DNA of 64,000 nt from Galeopsis tetrahit (GCA_963675135.1 OY776133.1:44671494-44735493), one strand, 5' to 3'; counted from the first letter of the stretch, positions 1-12,728 are shown. The notes: generated by a model from the letters alone, not told the origin. Numbers and translations: made by a program.

Positions 1-179
1 TGGGACTCGACCCGAACCTAACAAAGCTCGACCCGACACCGTCTCGTATACCCATTCGACCCGCAACTCGCATACCACCCCCATCTATTTAAATGAACTT
101 TTTTTTTCCGCATTTTGTGGGAAGTGATCCCAGGTGGTCGAGCACCTAACTATGTGCGCCCACCACTCGGACAAGCTAC

Positions 180-951
180 CCTTTAATTTTAATTATTTCT
201 CTTTTTATTGTATTTGAGATTATGTAGAAAACTTTTAGGTTTTAGGGCTTTGTAAATATTTGGATTGAAGTTTATGGATTAGTGTTTTGCTTTAAATGGT
301 GTTTGTCTCTTATTTATGTGCTTAATTATTATTTGAAAGCATGTTATTAGTGGCCATGATAATGTGTTTTATCTATTGTTAACTGGGGTAGTATCGAGAG
401 ATTTATTCCATTAATCGTACATAAGCATGCAACCCAATATTGTTATGATCTCGAGAGAGGATTAATTATTGGGAGGGAATTGAATGATTCTTTGGGCTAA
501 TTCAGGTGATACAATATTTGTGAGGTAGAGATACAAACTTATATTGTATTCTACTTTGAATTAGTTAGATCGAGAGATTGATTAATTCTTCTTTAGTTAT
601 CAATCCTATAAAGACAAACTTAATTGCCATTTGAATGAGTCATTATTAATAAATAGAATTCTAAATATTGCATATGCCTTGAAACCACATTTTTCCTTAA
701 TTATTTTTGTTATTTTCTTTTCATTAACTTGTTATTGATTTGGATTTGGACTAGTTTTTACTTTGCTTTCTTAGTGACATTTATAGATAGCATTAGAATT
801 AGTCTTAGTTTTTAAACCTTCCTTGCAAATCAATCGTGTCTAGATAGAATCGTGCCAACAAATATCACTTTTACACTAACCCTTCCCTGTGGGATCCACC
901 TCGTACTTAGTTCGCTACAATATACACCGTATACTTGCGGTCGTACTTAGG
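180..951. mobile_element. LTR-retrotransposon-derived block inside each array unit (possible Ty3/gypsy LTR end)
   Basis: This block is present in units 1-6 at about 180-951, 2565-3337, 4951-5722, 7341-8110, 10605-11373 and 13468-14236. It is absent from unit 7, where the sequence after ACAAGCTACCCTT is different. It contains three GATCGAGAG-type motifs and ends with a CCCTGTGGGATCC stretch followed by ACTTGCGGTCG. That phrasing recalls the ends of plant Ty3/gypsy LTRs. No open reading frame, LTR pair or target duplication was found, so it is a fragment that was amplified with the array. The classification is tentative. Confidence 0.4.
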
Positions 952-1234
952 AAAAGATGATTTATGGGCTTATACAAGATTATATGAGGGTAATATTAAG
1001 CTCTAGACCTATTTCCCATGGGCTGAGGGCTAAATGGGCTTGAGCCCCGTAAGCCCTTTGAGGGCTAAATCCCGATATTTCTGCGAGAGACCAAGTCAAA
1101 TAGAAGACTTGTGAAAATATGGGCTGATCCCAAAAATATAGGATTTGAAAGCGAGAAAACTAAAAACGAAAGATTTTTAAATGGAATTTATTAAATATTT
1201 TTTAATGTATGAAAATTCATAAAATGTTACAAAC

Positions 1235-1817
1235 TTAAGTAATAAAGGAAAATTTAGTATTACATATTTTTTTCTCGCATTCAGTACCTATGCACTTCTG
1301 TACTTCTGTCGTATCTGCAAAATCAAAATATATCATTAATACAATATATATAAGAAATAACAAAATATATTAGGAAAATATCACTCTAATATATTGTTCA
1401 ATTACAAATTTGAAGATAAGAATACATTAATAACTAAAAGAGCATATATTTTATGTTCTACAATTTGATGGTGTTTTCAACAATTCAAATTGCAAGTATT
1501 AATATATCAAGTTATTTCGATTAATTTTATAAATTATAAAAAAATTGCTCACCATTGACATATTTAGCGCAAAGTTCAGATGCACAACCGAGATTACAAT
1601 AATATGTTTTCTTATTAGTAATTGTTTTTTCCTTGTAACAATTGAACACACATACTAGAGCACAAGGAATATTTGCTCCTATTGCACACGGTAGCACGCA
1701 TTTCCCATAACATAATGGAAAAGTTGTTGAAATAGCTGAACATTCTTTTACAACAATCGCTAATATCAAAACCATTAGTATTATATTCTGTTCTACACTC
1801 ATTTTCTTCAACCCCAT
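1235..1817 (-). CDS. Thionin-like small secreted cysteine-rich protein, copy 1 (two exons)
   Basis: Exon 1 is 1817-1553 and exon 2 is 1314-1235, with a 238-bp intron (1315-1552) that has donor G|GTGAGC and acceptor TTGCAG. The spliced product would be 114 aa. Residues 1-28 form a signal peptide: a KK n-region, an ILMVLILAIVV core and cleavage near CSA. The mature part has 12 cysteines spaced C-x3-C-x3-C-x7-C-x3-C-x3-C-x13-C-x3-C-x4-C-x12-C-x4-C-x4-C. The CYGKC and YYCNLGCA stretches recall plant thionin-like protein 2 family members, which are secreted defence or peptide-like proteins. A TATATAAG box lies at 1889-1896 and AATAAA at 1187-1192, 43 bases past the stop. The unspliced reading frame runs on into the intron to 1527 and is not the real end. 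The family call is from memory; the splice model is inferred from sequence. Confidence 0.8.
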
Positions 1818-3619
1818 CTTTTTTTTTTTCTTTTCACTTTGTCAAATTGATTTTCTCCTACTTTTAACTTTCTTCAGTCACAATAGAACTTATATACATG
1901 CTTTGTGGGTTATTTAGTGGAAAGGGTCACAAATATAATTCTACTTATTTAGATTTGGGATATTAGTTATGGGAAAAGAAAATTAATTTTTTATATTTTT
2001 GGAAAAGAAGAATTATGACTCATTGATAATTGCATAAATGATATTTGTCCATCCCCATTTTGGGTAGATATGCAACTACATAACAAAATAATGATGGTGT
2101 GCCCTTTTCAACAAAGAGAGATTAATTGATTATGTACACAAAGATTCTCATCCATGATAACGACGTTGGTCGATAAAAATAAATTAGGGGTATTATGATT
2201 GTCAGAGGAGTTCTCACTACAAAAATGCAAAGATTAGAGACGAAAACACTGTGTCTAATTTATTTAGAGACGGTTTTTTCAGTCTCTAATTAGAGATAAA
2301 TTATGTCGTCTATAATCGTGTAACGACCCATTTCGTATGCGGGTAAAAAACTATGTCTAATTCTGTCTCAAAGTCAAATTATAGATGGGACTCGACCCGA
2401 ACCTAACAAAGCTCGACCCGACACCGTCTCGTATACCCATTCGACCCGCAACTCGCATACCACCCCCATCTATTTAAATGAACTTTTTTTTTCCGCATAT
2501 TGTGGGAAGTGATCCCAGGTGGTCGAGCACCTAACTATGTGCGCCCACCACTCGGACAAGCTACCCTTTAATTTTAATTATTTCTCTTTTTATTGTATTT
2601 GAGATTATGTAGAAAACTTTTAGGTTTTAGGGCTTTGTAAATATTTGGATTGAAGTTTATGGATTAGTGTTTTGCTTTAAATGGTGTTTGTCTCTTATTT
2701 ATGTGCTTAATTATTATTTGAAAGCATGTTATTAGTGGCCATGATAATGTGTTTTATCTATTGTTAACTGGGGTAGTATCGAGAGATTTATTCCATTAAT
2801 CGTACATAAGCATGCAACCCAATATTGTTATGATCTCGAGAGAGGATTAATTATTGGGAGGGAATTGAATGATTCTTTGGGCTAATTCAGGTGATACAAT
2901 ATTTGTGAGGTAGAGATACAAACTTATATTGTATTCTACTTTGAATTAGTTAGATCGAGAGATTGATTAATTCTTCTTTAGTTATCAATCCTATAAAGAC
3001 AAACTTAATTGCCATTTGAATGAGTCATTATTAATAAATAGATTTCTAAATATTGCATATGCCTTGAAACCACATTTTTCCTTAATTATTTTTGTTATTT
3101 TCTTTTCATTAACTTGTTATTGATTTGGATTTGGACTAGTTTTTACTTTGCTTTCTTAGTGACATTTATAGATAGCATTAGAATTAGTCTTAGTTTTTAA
3201 ACCTTCCTTGCAAATCAATCGTGTCTAGATAGAATCGTGCCAACAAATATCACTTTTACACTAACCCTTCCCTGTGGGATCCACCTCGTACTTAGTTCGC
3301 TACAATATACACCGTATACTTGCGGTCGTACTTAGGAAAAGATGATTTATGGGCTTATACAAGATTATATGAGGGTAATATTAAGCTCTAGACCTATTTC
3401 CCATGGGCTGAGGGCTAAATGGGCTTGAGCCCCGTAAGCCCTTTGAGGGCTAAATCCCGATATTTCTGCGAGAGACCAAGTCAAATAGAAGACTTGTGAA
3501 AATATGGGCTGATCCCAAAAATATAGGATTTGAAAGCGAGAAAACTAAAAACGAAAGATTTTTAAATGGAATTTATTAAATATTTTTTAATGTATGAAAA
3601 TTCATAGAATGTTACAAAC

Positions 3620-4202
3620 TTAAGTAATAAAGGAAAATTTAGTATTACATATTTTTTTCTCGCATTCAGTACCTATGCACTTCTGTACTTCTGTCGTATC
3701 TGCAAAATCAAAATATATCATTAATACAATATATATAAGAAATAACAAAATATATTAGGAAAATATCACTCTAATATATTGTTCAATTACAAATTTGAAG
3801 ATAAGAATACATTAATAACTAAAAGAGCATATATTTTATGTTCTACAATTTGATGGTGTTTTCAACAATTCAAATTGCAAGTATTAATATATCAAGTTAT
3901 TTCGATTAATTTTATAAATTATAAAAAAATTGCTCACCATTGACATATTTAGCGCAAAGTTCAGATGCACAACCGAGATTACAATAATATGTTTTCTTAT
4001 TAGTAATTGTTTTTTCCTTGTAACAATTGAACACACATACTAGAGCACAAGGAATATTTGCTCCTATTGCACACGGTAGCACGCATTTCCCATAACATAA
4101 TGGAAAAGTTGTTGAAATAGCTGAACATTCTTTTACAACAATCGCTAATATCAAAACCATTAGTATTATATTCTGTTCTACACTCATTTTCTTCAACCGC
4201 AT
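3620..4202 (-). CDS. Thionin-like small secreted cysteine-rich protein, copy 2 (two exons)
   Basis: Exon 1 is 4202-3938 and exon 2 is 3699-3620, with the same donor and acceptor as copy 1. The protein matches copy 1 except G2R. An upstream in-frame ATG at 4223 adds seven lysine-rich residues only because the A-tract before the start differs in length. I prefer the ATG at 4202, which aligns with the other copies and gives a clean signal peptide. The TATA-like box is altered here: GTATATA at 4276-4282 follows C where other copies have CTTATATA on the plus strand, so expression may differ. The 12-cysteine mature pattern is intact. Confidence 0.78.
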
Positions 4203-6005
4203 CTTTTTTTTTTTTCTTTTCACTTTGTCAAATTGATTTTCTCCTACTTTTAACTTTCTTCAGTCACAATAGAACGTATATACATGCTTTGTGGGTTATT
4301 TAGTGGAAAGGGTCACAAATATAATTCTACTTATTTAGATTTGGGATATTAGTTATGGGAAAAGAAAATTAATTTTTTATATTTTTGGAAAAGAAAAATT
4401 ATGACTCATTGATAATTGCATAAATGATATTTGTCCATCCCCATTTTGGGTAGATATGCAACTACATAACAAAATAATGATGGTGTGCCCTTTTCAACAA
4501 AGAGAGATTAATTGATTATGTACACAAAGATTCTCATCCATGATAACGACGTTGGTCGATAAAAATAAATTAGGGGTATTATGATTGTCAGAGGAGTTCT
4601 CACTACAAAAATGCAAAGATTAGAGACGAAAACACTGTGTCTAATTTATTTAGAGACGGTTTTTTCAGTCTCTAATTAGAGATAAATTATGTCGTCTATA
4701 ATCGTGTAACGACCCATTTCGTATGTGGGTAAAAAACTATGTCTAATTCTGTCTCAAAGTCAAATTATAGATGGGACTCGACCCGAACCTAACAAAGCTC
4801 GACCCGACACCGTCTCGTATACCCATTCGACCCGCAACTCGCATACCACCCCCATCTATTTAAATGAACTTTTTTTTTCCGCATTTTGTGGGAAGTGATC
4901 CCAGGTGGTCGAGCACCTAACTATGTGCGCCCACCACTCGGACAAGCTACCCTTTAATTTTAGTTATTTCTCTTTTTATTGTATTTGAGATTATGTAGAA
5001 AACTTTTAGGTTTTAGGGCTTTGTAAATATTTGGATTGAAGTTTATGGATTAGTGTTTTGCTTTAAATGGTGTTTGTCTCTTATTTATGTGCTTAATTAT
5101 TATTTGAAAGCATGTTATTAGTGGCCATGATAATGTGTTTTATCTATTGTTAACCGGGGTAGTATCGAGAGATTTATTCCATTAATCGTACATAAGCATG
5201 CAACCCAATATTGTTATGATCTCGAGAGAGGATTAATTATTGGGAGGGAATTGAATGATTCTTTGGGCTAATTCAGGTGATACAATATTTGTGAGGTAGA
5301 GATACAAACTTATATTGTATTCTACTTTGAATTAGTTAGATCGAGAGATTGATTAATTCTTCTTTAGTTATCAATCCTATAAGGACAAACTTAATTGCCA
5401 TTTGAATGAGTCATTATTCATAAATAGATTTCTAAATATTGCATATGCCTTGAAACCACATTTTTCCTTAATTATTTTTGTTATTTTCTTTTCATTAACT
5501 TGTTATTGATTTGGATTTGGACTAGTTTTTACTTTGCTTTCTTAGTGACATTTATAGATAGCATTAGAATTAGTCTTAGTTTTTAAACCTTCCTTGCAAA
5601 TCAATCGTGTCTAGATAGAATCGTGCCAACAAATATCACTTTTACACTAACCCTTCCCTGTGGGATCCACCTCGTACTTAGTTCGCTACAATATACACCG
5701 TATACTTGCGGTCGTACTTAGGAAAAGATGATTTATGGGCTTATACAAGATTATATGAGGGTAATATTAAGCTCTAGACCTATTTCCCATGGGCTGAGGG
5801 CTAAATGGGCTTGAGCCCCGTAAGCCCTTTGAGGGCTAAATCCCGATATTTGTGCGAGAGACCAAGTCAAATAGAAGACTTGTGAAAATATGGGTTGATC
5901 CCAAAAATATAGGATTTGAAAGCGAGAAAACTAAAAATGAAAGATTTTTAAATGGAATTTATTAAATATTTTTTAATGTATGAAAATTCATAGAATGTTA
6001 CAAAC

Positions 6006-6588
6006 TTAAGTAATAAAGGAAAATTTAGTATTACATATTTTTTTCTCGCATTCAGTACCTATGCACTTCTGTACTTCTGTCGTATCTGCAAAATCAAAAT
6101 ATATCATTAATACAATATATATAAGAAATAACAAAATATATTAGGAAAATATCACTCTAATATATTGTTCAATTACAAATTTGAAGATAAGAATACATTA
6201 ATAACTAAAAGAGCATATATTTTATGTTCTACAATTTGATGGTGTTTTCAACAATTCAAATTGCAAGTATTAATATATCAAGTTATTTCGATTAATTTTA
6301 TAAATTATAAAAAAATTGCTCACCATTGACATATTTAGCGCAAAGTTCAGATGCACAACCGAGATTACAATAATATGTTTTCTTATTACTAATTGTTTTT
6401 TCCTTGTAACAATTGAACACACATACTAGAGCACAAGGAATATTTGCTCCTATTGCACACGGTAGCACGCATTTCCCATAACATAATGGAAAAGTTGTTG
6501 AAATAGCTGAACAATCTTTTACAACAATCGCTAATATCAAAATCATTAGTATTATATTCTGTTCTACACTCATTTTCTTCAACCCCAT
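6006..6588 (-). CDS. Thionin-like small secreted cysteine-rich protein, copy 3 (two exons)
   Basis: Exon 1 is 6588-6324 and exon 2 is 6085-6006, with conserved GT-AG borders. Relative to copy 1 the changes are V16I in the signal core, E25D beside the cleavage site and T67S in the loop between cysteines 6 and 7. All 12 mature cysteines are kept. The TATA-like box is at 6665-6672, about 80 bases before the start codon. The T-run on the plus strand just before the ATG is the longest of the six copies. Nothing suggests inactivation. Confidence 0.8.
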
Positions 6589-6990
6589 CTTTTTTTTTTT
6601 TTTTTCTTTTCACTTCTTCAAATTGATTTTCTCCTACTTTTAACTTTCTTCAGTCACAATAGAACTTATATACATGCTTTGTGGGTTATTTAGTGGAAAG
6701 GGTCACAAATATAATTCTACTTATTTAGATTTGGGATATTAGTTATGGGAAAAGAAAATTAATTTTTTATATTTTTGGAAAAGAAGAATTATGACTCATT
6801 GATAATTGCATAAATGATATTTGTCCATCCCCATTTTGGGTAGATATGCAACTACATAACAAAATAATGATGGTGTGCCCTTTTCAACAAAGAGAGATTA
6901 ATTGATTATGTACACAAAGATTCTCATCCATGATAACGACGTTGGTCGATAAAAATAAATTAGGGGTATTATGATTGTCAGAGGAGTTCT

Positions 6991-9019
6991 CACTACAAAA
7001 ATGCAAAGATTAGAGACGAAAACACTGTGTCTAATTTATTTAGAGACGGTTTTTTCAGTCTCTAATTAGAGATAAATTATGTCGTCTATAATCGTGTAAC
7101 GACCCATTTCGTATGCGGGTAAAAAACTATGTCTAATTCTGTCTCAAAGTCAAATTATAGATGGGACTCGACCCGAACCTAACAAAGCTCGACCCGACAC
7201 CGTCTCGTATACCCATTCGACCCGCAACTCGCATACCACCCCCATATATTTAAATGAACTTTTTTTTTCCGCATTTTGTGGGAAATGATCCCAGGTGGTC
7301 GAGCACCTAACTATGTGCGCCCACCACTCGGACAAGCTACCCTTTAATTTTAGTTATTTCTCTTTTTATTGTATTTGAGATTATGTAGAAAACTTTTAGG
7401 TTTTAGGGCTTTGTAAATATTTGGATTGAAGTTTATGGATTAGTGTTTTGCTTTAAATGGTGTTTGTCTCTTATTTATGTGCTTAATTATTATTTGAAAG
7501 CATGTTAGTAGTGGTCATGATAATGTGTTTTATCTATTGTTAACTGGGGTAGTATCGAGAGATTTATTCCATTAATCGTACATAAGCATGCAACCCAATA
7601 TTGTTATGATCTCGAGAGAGGATTAATTATTGGGAGGGAATTGAATGATTCTTTGGGCTAATTCAGGTGATACAATATTTGTGAGGTAGAGATACAAACT
7701 TATATTGTATTTTAGTTTGAATTAGTTAGATCGAGAGATTGATTAATTCTTCTTTAGTTATCAATCCTATAAAAACAAACTTAAATGTCATTTGAATGAG
7801 TCATTATTCATAAATAGATTTCTAAATATTGCATATGCCTTGAAACCACATTTTTCCTTAATTATTTTTGTTAGTTTTTTTCATTAACTTGTTATTGATT
7901 TGGATTTGGACTAGTTTTTACTTTGCTTTCTTAGTGACATTTATAGATAGCATTAGAATTAGTCTTAGTTTTTAAACCTTCCTTGCAAATCAATCGTGTC
8001 TAGATAGAATCGTGCCAACAAATATCACTTTTACACTAACCCTTCCCTGTGGGATCCACCTCGTACTTAGTTCGCTACAATATACACCGTATACTTGCGG
8101 TCGTACTTAGGAAAAGATGATTTATGGGCTTATACAAGATTATATGAGGGTAATATTAAGCTCTAGACCTATTTCCCATGGGCTGGGGGCTAAATGGGCT
8201 TGAGCCCCGTAAGCCCTTTGAGGGCTAAATCCCGATATTTGTGCGAGAGACCAAGTCAAATAGAAGACTTGTGAAAATATGGGCTGATCCCAAAAATATA
8301 GGATTTGAAAGCGAGAAAATAGGGCTGAAAGGCCCATGAACTTAGTCAAGAGACTGAAACAGTTGAGACAAAAGGGGAATGGATAACCTTTTCCCCAAGG
8401 TATGTTTTAAGGTTCGGTTGGTGAATAACAACATATCTAATTTGCTGCATACGAAATACACACACATAAACACATTTTGCCCGGAAATTATAACATACCA
8501 TACTTTCCGGCGACCTAAATACACATGAAAACACTAAAAATTGAGCTACTTGAGGATATTATCACTGATTGTGATTGCTCCTCTTTCTTTTAATGAGGTT
8601 TCCAGTTCTGACTTGAGTGTCGGAGTCCCCGGGCCGGAGAGGTCGGAGATCTCTTCGGCGTGTTTTTGCATGTGTTGAGTGTTCGAGGAGGACGATTGGC
8701 AAATAATCCAACTAGAGGGTTTTAATCCCAAGCAACAGATTAATAATCGTTGTATTCATTTTTTAAAATTCATTTTATTAGTTTCTTTCACAAATATTAA
8801 TTAGTAATTTTATATCAATTTATAAATTGTATATGGATTAGAGACGAAAAAAAAGGTCTCTAATCACAAGTCAAAATAAATGAAAATGGGCGGTGGAAGG
8901 TTTGACTGTTTAGAGACAGGAAAAATCGTCTCTAATGACAAGTTGAAATTTCGGGTCCATTAGAGACAATATTTTTTACCGTCTCTAATTTAATTTCTAT
9001 TAGAGATTTTTTTTTTTCG
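6991..9019. mobile_element. CACTA-like non-autonomous element, fullest copy (units 3 to 4)
   Basis: The left end reads CACTACAAAAATGC and is followed by subterminal TTAGAGAC / GTCTCTAA motifs in both directions. The same motifs reappear at 8836-8870, 8918-8936 and 8960-9007. The left end also occurs at 2215, 4601, 10273, 13137 and 17630, in each case about 400 bp upstream of a thionin-like gene. No clean GTAGTG right terminus is visible. The right end stops in a T-run at about 9018, where an LTR fragment begins. Units 1-3 have lost the right half. No transposase is encoded. Confidence 0.5.
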
Positions 9020-9122
9020 TATTATAAGATGAATAATGAAGTTGCTATACAATACAACCTATCATATTACAAGTTGATTTGGTTTATCAAAACAAAGCAT
9101 AAGGGATATCAATATCCCAACA
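9020..9122 (-). mobile_element. Truncated minus-strand LTR terminus (array unit 4)
   Basis: This segment matches the terminus of the minus-strand LTRs at 57480-57585 and 59635-59740, including TACAATACAACCTATC and GGTTTATCAAAAC, and it ends in CCCAACA. Only about 100 bp of LTR is present, so the rest was lost before the array expanded. A 66-codon reading frame that starts here is accidental. Confidence 0.65.
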
Positions 9123-9283
9123 ATTATTTAGTAAGAATTAAAAAAATATATTATCTTCATATGCTAAGCATTATAATATCTACCTTAATTACAATCTTGG
9201 AGCGAAAACTAAAAACGAAAGATTTTTAAATGGAATTTATTAAATATTTTTTAATGTATGAAAATTCATAGAATGTTACAAAC

Positions 9284-9868
9284 TTAAGTAATAAAGGAAA
9301 ATTTAGTATTACATATTTTTTTCTCGCATTCAGTACCTATGCACTTCTGTACTTCTGTCGTATCTGCAAAATCAAAATATATCATTAATACAATATATAT
9401 ATAAGAAATAACAAAATATATTAGGAAAATATCACTCTAATATATTGTTCAATTACAAATTTGAAGATAAGAATACATTAATAACTAAAAGAGCATATAT
9501 TTTATGTTCTACAATTTGATGGTGTTTTCAACAATTCAAATTGCAAGTATTAATATATCAAGTTATTTCGATTAATTTTATAAATTATAAAAAAATTGCT
9601 CACCATTGACATATTTAGCGCAAAGTTCAGATGCACAACCGAGATTACAATAATATGTTTTCTTATTAGTAATTGTTTTTTCCTTGTAACAATTGAACAC
9701 ACATAGTAGAGCACAAGGAATATTTGCTCCTATTGCACACGGTAGCACGCATTTCCCATAACATAATGGAAAAGTTGTTGAAATAGCTGAACAATCTTTT
9801 ACAACAATCGCTAATATCAAAACCATTAGTATTATATTCTGTTCTACAATCATTTTCTTCAACCCCAT
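9284..9868 (-). CDS. Thionin-like small secreted cysteine-rich protein, copy 4 (two exons)
   Basis: Exon 1 is 9868-9604 and exon 2 is 9363-9284. The intron is two bases longer than in copies 1-3 because of one extra AT in a short dinucleotide run. Changes relative to copy 1 are S7I, E25D and V55L. S7I removes a polar residue ahead of the hydrophobic core. The cysteine framework is unchanged. The TATA-like box is at 9940-9947. Copy 4 shares 5' flank changes with copy 5, such as TTTCATCAG in place of TTTCTTCAG, so these two are sister copies. Confidence 0.8.
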
Positions 9869-11879
9869 TTTTTTTTTTTTCTTTTCACTTCTTCAAATTG
9901 ATTTTCTCCTACTTTTAACTTTCATCAGTCACAATAGAACTTATATACATGCTTTGTGGGTTATTTAGTGGAAAGGGACACAAATATAATTCTACTTATT
10001 TAGATTTGGGGATTAGTTATGGGAAAAGAAAATTAATTTTTTATATTTTTGGAAAAGAAGAATTATGACTCATTGATAATTGCATAAATGATATTTGTCC
10101 ATCCCGATTTTGGGTAGATATGCAACTACATAACAAAATAAGAAAATAATGATGGTGTGCCCTTTTCAACAAAGAGAGATTAATTGATTATGTACACAAA
10201 GATTCTCATTCATGATAACGACGTTGGTCGATAAAAATAAATTAGGGGTATTATGATTGTCAGAGGAGTTCTCACTACAAAAAAATGCAAAGATTAGAGA
10301 CGAAAACACTGTGTCTAATTTATTTAAAGACGGTTTTTTCAGTCTCTAATTAGAGATAAATTATGTCGTCTATAATCGTGTAACGACCTATTTCGTATGC
10401 GGGTAATAAACTATGTCTAATTCTGTCTCAAAGTCAAATTATAGATGGGACTCGACCCGACACCGTCTCGTATACCCATTCGACCCGCAACTCTCATACC
10501 ACCCCCATCTATTTAAATGAACTTTTTTTTTCCGCATTTTGTGGGAAGTGATCCCAGGTGGTCGAGCACCTAACTATGTGCGCCCACCACTCGGACAAGC
10601 TACCCTTTAATTTTAGTTATTTCTCTTTTTATTGTATTTGAGATTATGTAGAAAACTTTTAGGTTTTAGGGCTTTGTAAATATTTGGATTGAAGTTTATG
10701 GATTAGTGTTTTGCTTTAAATGGTGTTTGTCTCTTATTTGTGTGCTTAATTATTATTTGAAAGCATGTTATTAGTGGCCATGATAATGTGTTTTATCTAT
10801 TGTTAACTGGGGTAGTATCGAGAGATTTATTCCATTAATCGTAAATAAGCATGCAACCCAATATTGTTATGATCTCGAGAGAGGATTAATTATTGGGAGG
10901 GAATTGAATGATTCTTTGGGCTAATTCAGGTGATACAATATTTGTGAGGTAGAGATACAAACTTATATTGTATTTTACTTTAAATTAGTTAGATCGAGAG
11001 ATTGATTAATTCTTCTTTAGTTATCAATCCTATAAAGACAAACTTAATTGCCATTTGAATGAGTCATTATTCATAAATAGATTTCTAAATATTGCATATG
11101 CCTTGAAACCACATTTTTCCTTAATTATTTTTATTATTTTCTTTTCATTAACTTGTTATTGATTTGGATTTGGACTAGTTTTTAATTTGCATTCTTAGTG
11201 ATATTTATAGATAACATTAGAATTAGTCTTAGTTTTTAAACCTTCCTTGCAAATCAATCGTGTCTAAATAGAATCGTGCGAATAAATATCACTTTTACAC
11301 TAAACCTTCCCTGTAGGATCCACCTCGTACTTAGTTCGCTACAATATACACCGTATACTTGCGGTCATACTTAGGAAAAGATGATTTATGGGCTTATACA
11401 AGATTATATGAGGGTAATATTAAGCTCTAGACCTATTTCCCATGGGCTGGGGGCTAAATGGGCTTGAGCCCCGTAAGCCCTTTGAGGGCTAAATCCCGAT
11501 ATTTGTGCGAGAGACCAAGTCAAATAGAAGACTAGTGAAAATATGCGCTGATCCCAAAAATATAGGATTTGAAAGCGAGAAAATAGGGCTGAAAGGCCCA
11601 TGAACTTAGTCAAGAGACTGAAACGGTTGAGACAAAAGGGGAATGGGTAACCTTTTCCCCAAGGTATGTTTTAAGGTTCGGTTGGTGAATAACAACATAT
11701 CTAATTTGCTGCATACGAAATACACACACATAAACACCTTTTGACCGGAAATTATAACATACCATACTGTTTAGAGACAGGAAAAATCGTCTCTAATGAC
11801 AAGTTGAAATTTCGGGTCCATTAGAGACAATATTTTTTACCGTCTCTAATTTAATTTCTATTAGAGATTTTTTTTTTCG

Positions 11880-11982
11880 TATTATAAGATGAATAATGAA
11901 GTTGCTATACAATACAACCTATCATATTACAAGTTGATTTGGTTTATCAAAACAAAGCATAAGGGATATCAATATCCCAACA
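11880..11982 (-). mobile_element. Truncated minus-strand LTR terminus (array unit 5)
   Basis: Same fragment as at 9020-9122, with no obvious difference in the visible motifs. It is preceded by the shortened CACTA-like segment, in which TACT is joined directly to GTTTAGAGACAGG. Confidence 0.65.
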
Positions 11983-12143
11983 ATTATTTAGTAAGAATTA
12001 AAAAAATATATTATCTTCATATGCTAAGCATTATAATATCTACCTTAATTACAATCTTGGAGCGAAAACTAAAAACGAAAGATTTTTAAATGGAATTTAT
12101 TAAATATTTTTTAATGTATGAAAATTCATAGAATGTTACAAAC

Positions 12144-12728
12144 TTAAGTAATAAAGGAAAATTTAGTATTACATATTTTTTTCTCGCATTCAGTACCTAT
12201 GCACTTCTGTACTTCTGTCGTATCTGCAAAATCAAAATATATCATTAATACAATATATATATAAGAAATAACAAAATATATTAGGAAAATATCACTCTAA
12301 TATATTGTTCAATTACAAATTTGAAGATAAGAATACATTAATAACTAAAAGAGCATATATTTTATGTTCTACAATTTGATGGTGTTTTCAACAATTCAAA
12401 TTGCAAGTATTAATATATCAAGTTATTTCGATTAATTTTATAAATTATAAAAAAATTGCTCACCATTGACATATTTAGCGCAAAGTTCAGATGCACAACC
12501 GAGATTACAACAATATGTTTTCTTATTAGTAATTGTTTGTTCCTTGTAACAATTGAACACACATAGTAGAGCACAAGGAATATTTGCTCCTATTGCACAC
12601 GGTAGCACGCATTTCCCATAACATAATGGAAAAGTTGTTGAAATAGCTGAACAATCTTTTACAACAATCGCTAATATCAAAACCATTAGTATTATATTCT
12701 GTTCTACAATCATTTTCTTCAACCCCAT
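12144..12728 (-). CDS. Thionin-like small secreted cysteine-rich protein, copy 5 (extra cysteine)
   Basis: Exon 1 is 12728-12464 and exon 2 is 12223-12144. Changes are S7I, E25D, V55L, K64Q and Y73C. Y73C makes two adjacent cysteines (YCCNLGC) and gives 13 mature cysteines, an odd number. That could leave a free thiol, cause dimerisation or disturb folding. An upstream in-frame ATG at 12752 adds eight basic residues; as in copy 2 it depends on A-tract length, and I prefer 12728. The TATA-like box is at 12804-12811. This is the copy most likely to be changed in function or degenerating. Confidence 0.75.

Noticed and set aside
1527..1552. Apparent C-terminus of the thionin-like protein from the unspliced frame
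   Set aside because: These bases follow a strong GTGAGC donor, and exon 2 supplies a better end.
8140..8349. 69-codon minus-strand frame, repeated at 11404 and 14267
   Set aside because: It lies in the GGGCTTGAGCCC-type TE block upstream of the genes. It has no start context or family resemblance and is lost in units 1-3.
9029..9229. 66-codon plus-strand frame repeated in units 4-6 (also 11889 and 14752)
   Set aside because: It overlaps a truncated LTR terminus, has no protein motif and is repeated only because the array unit is repeated.
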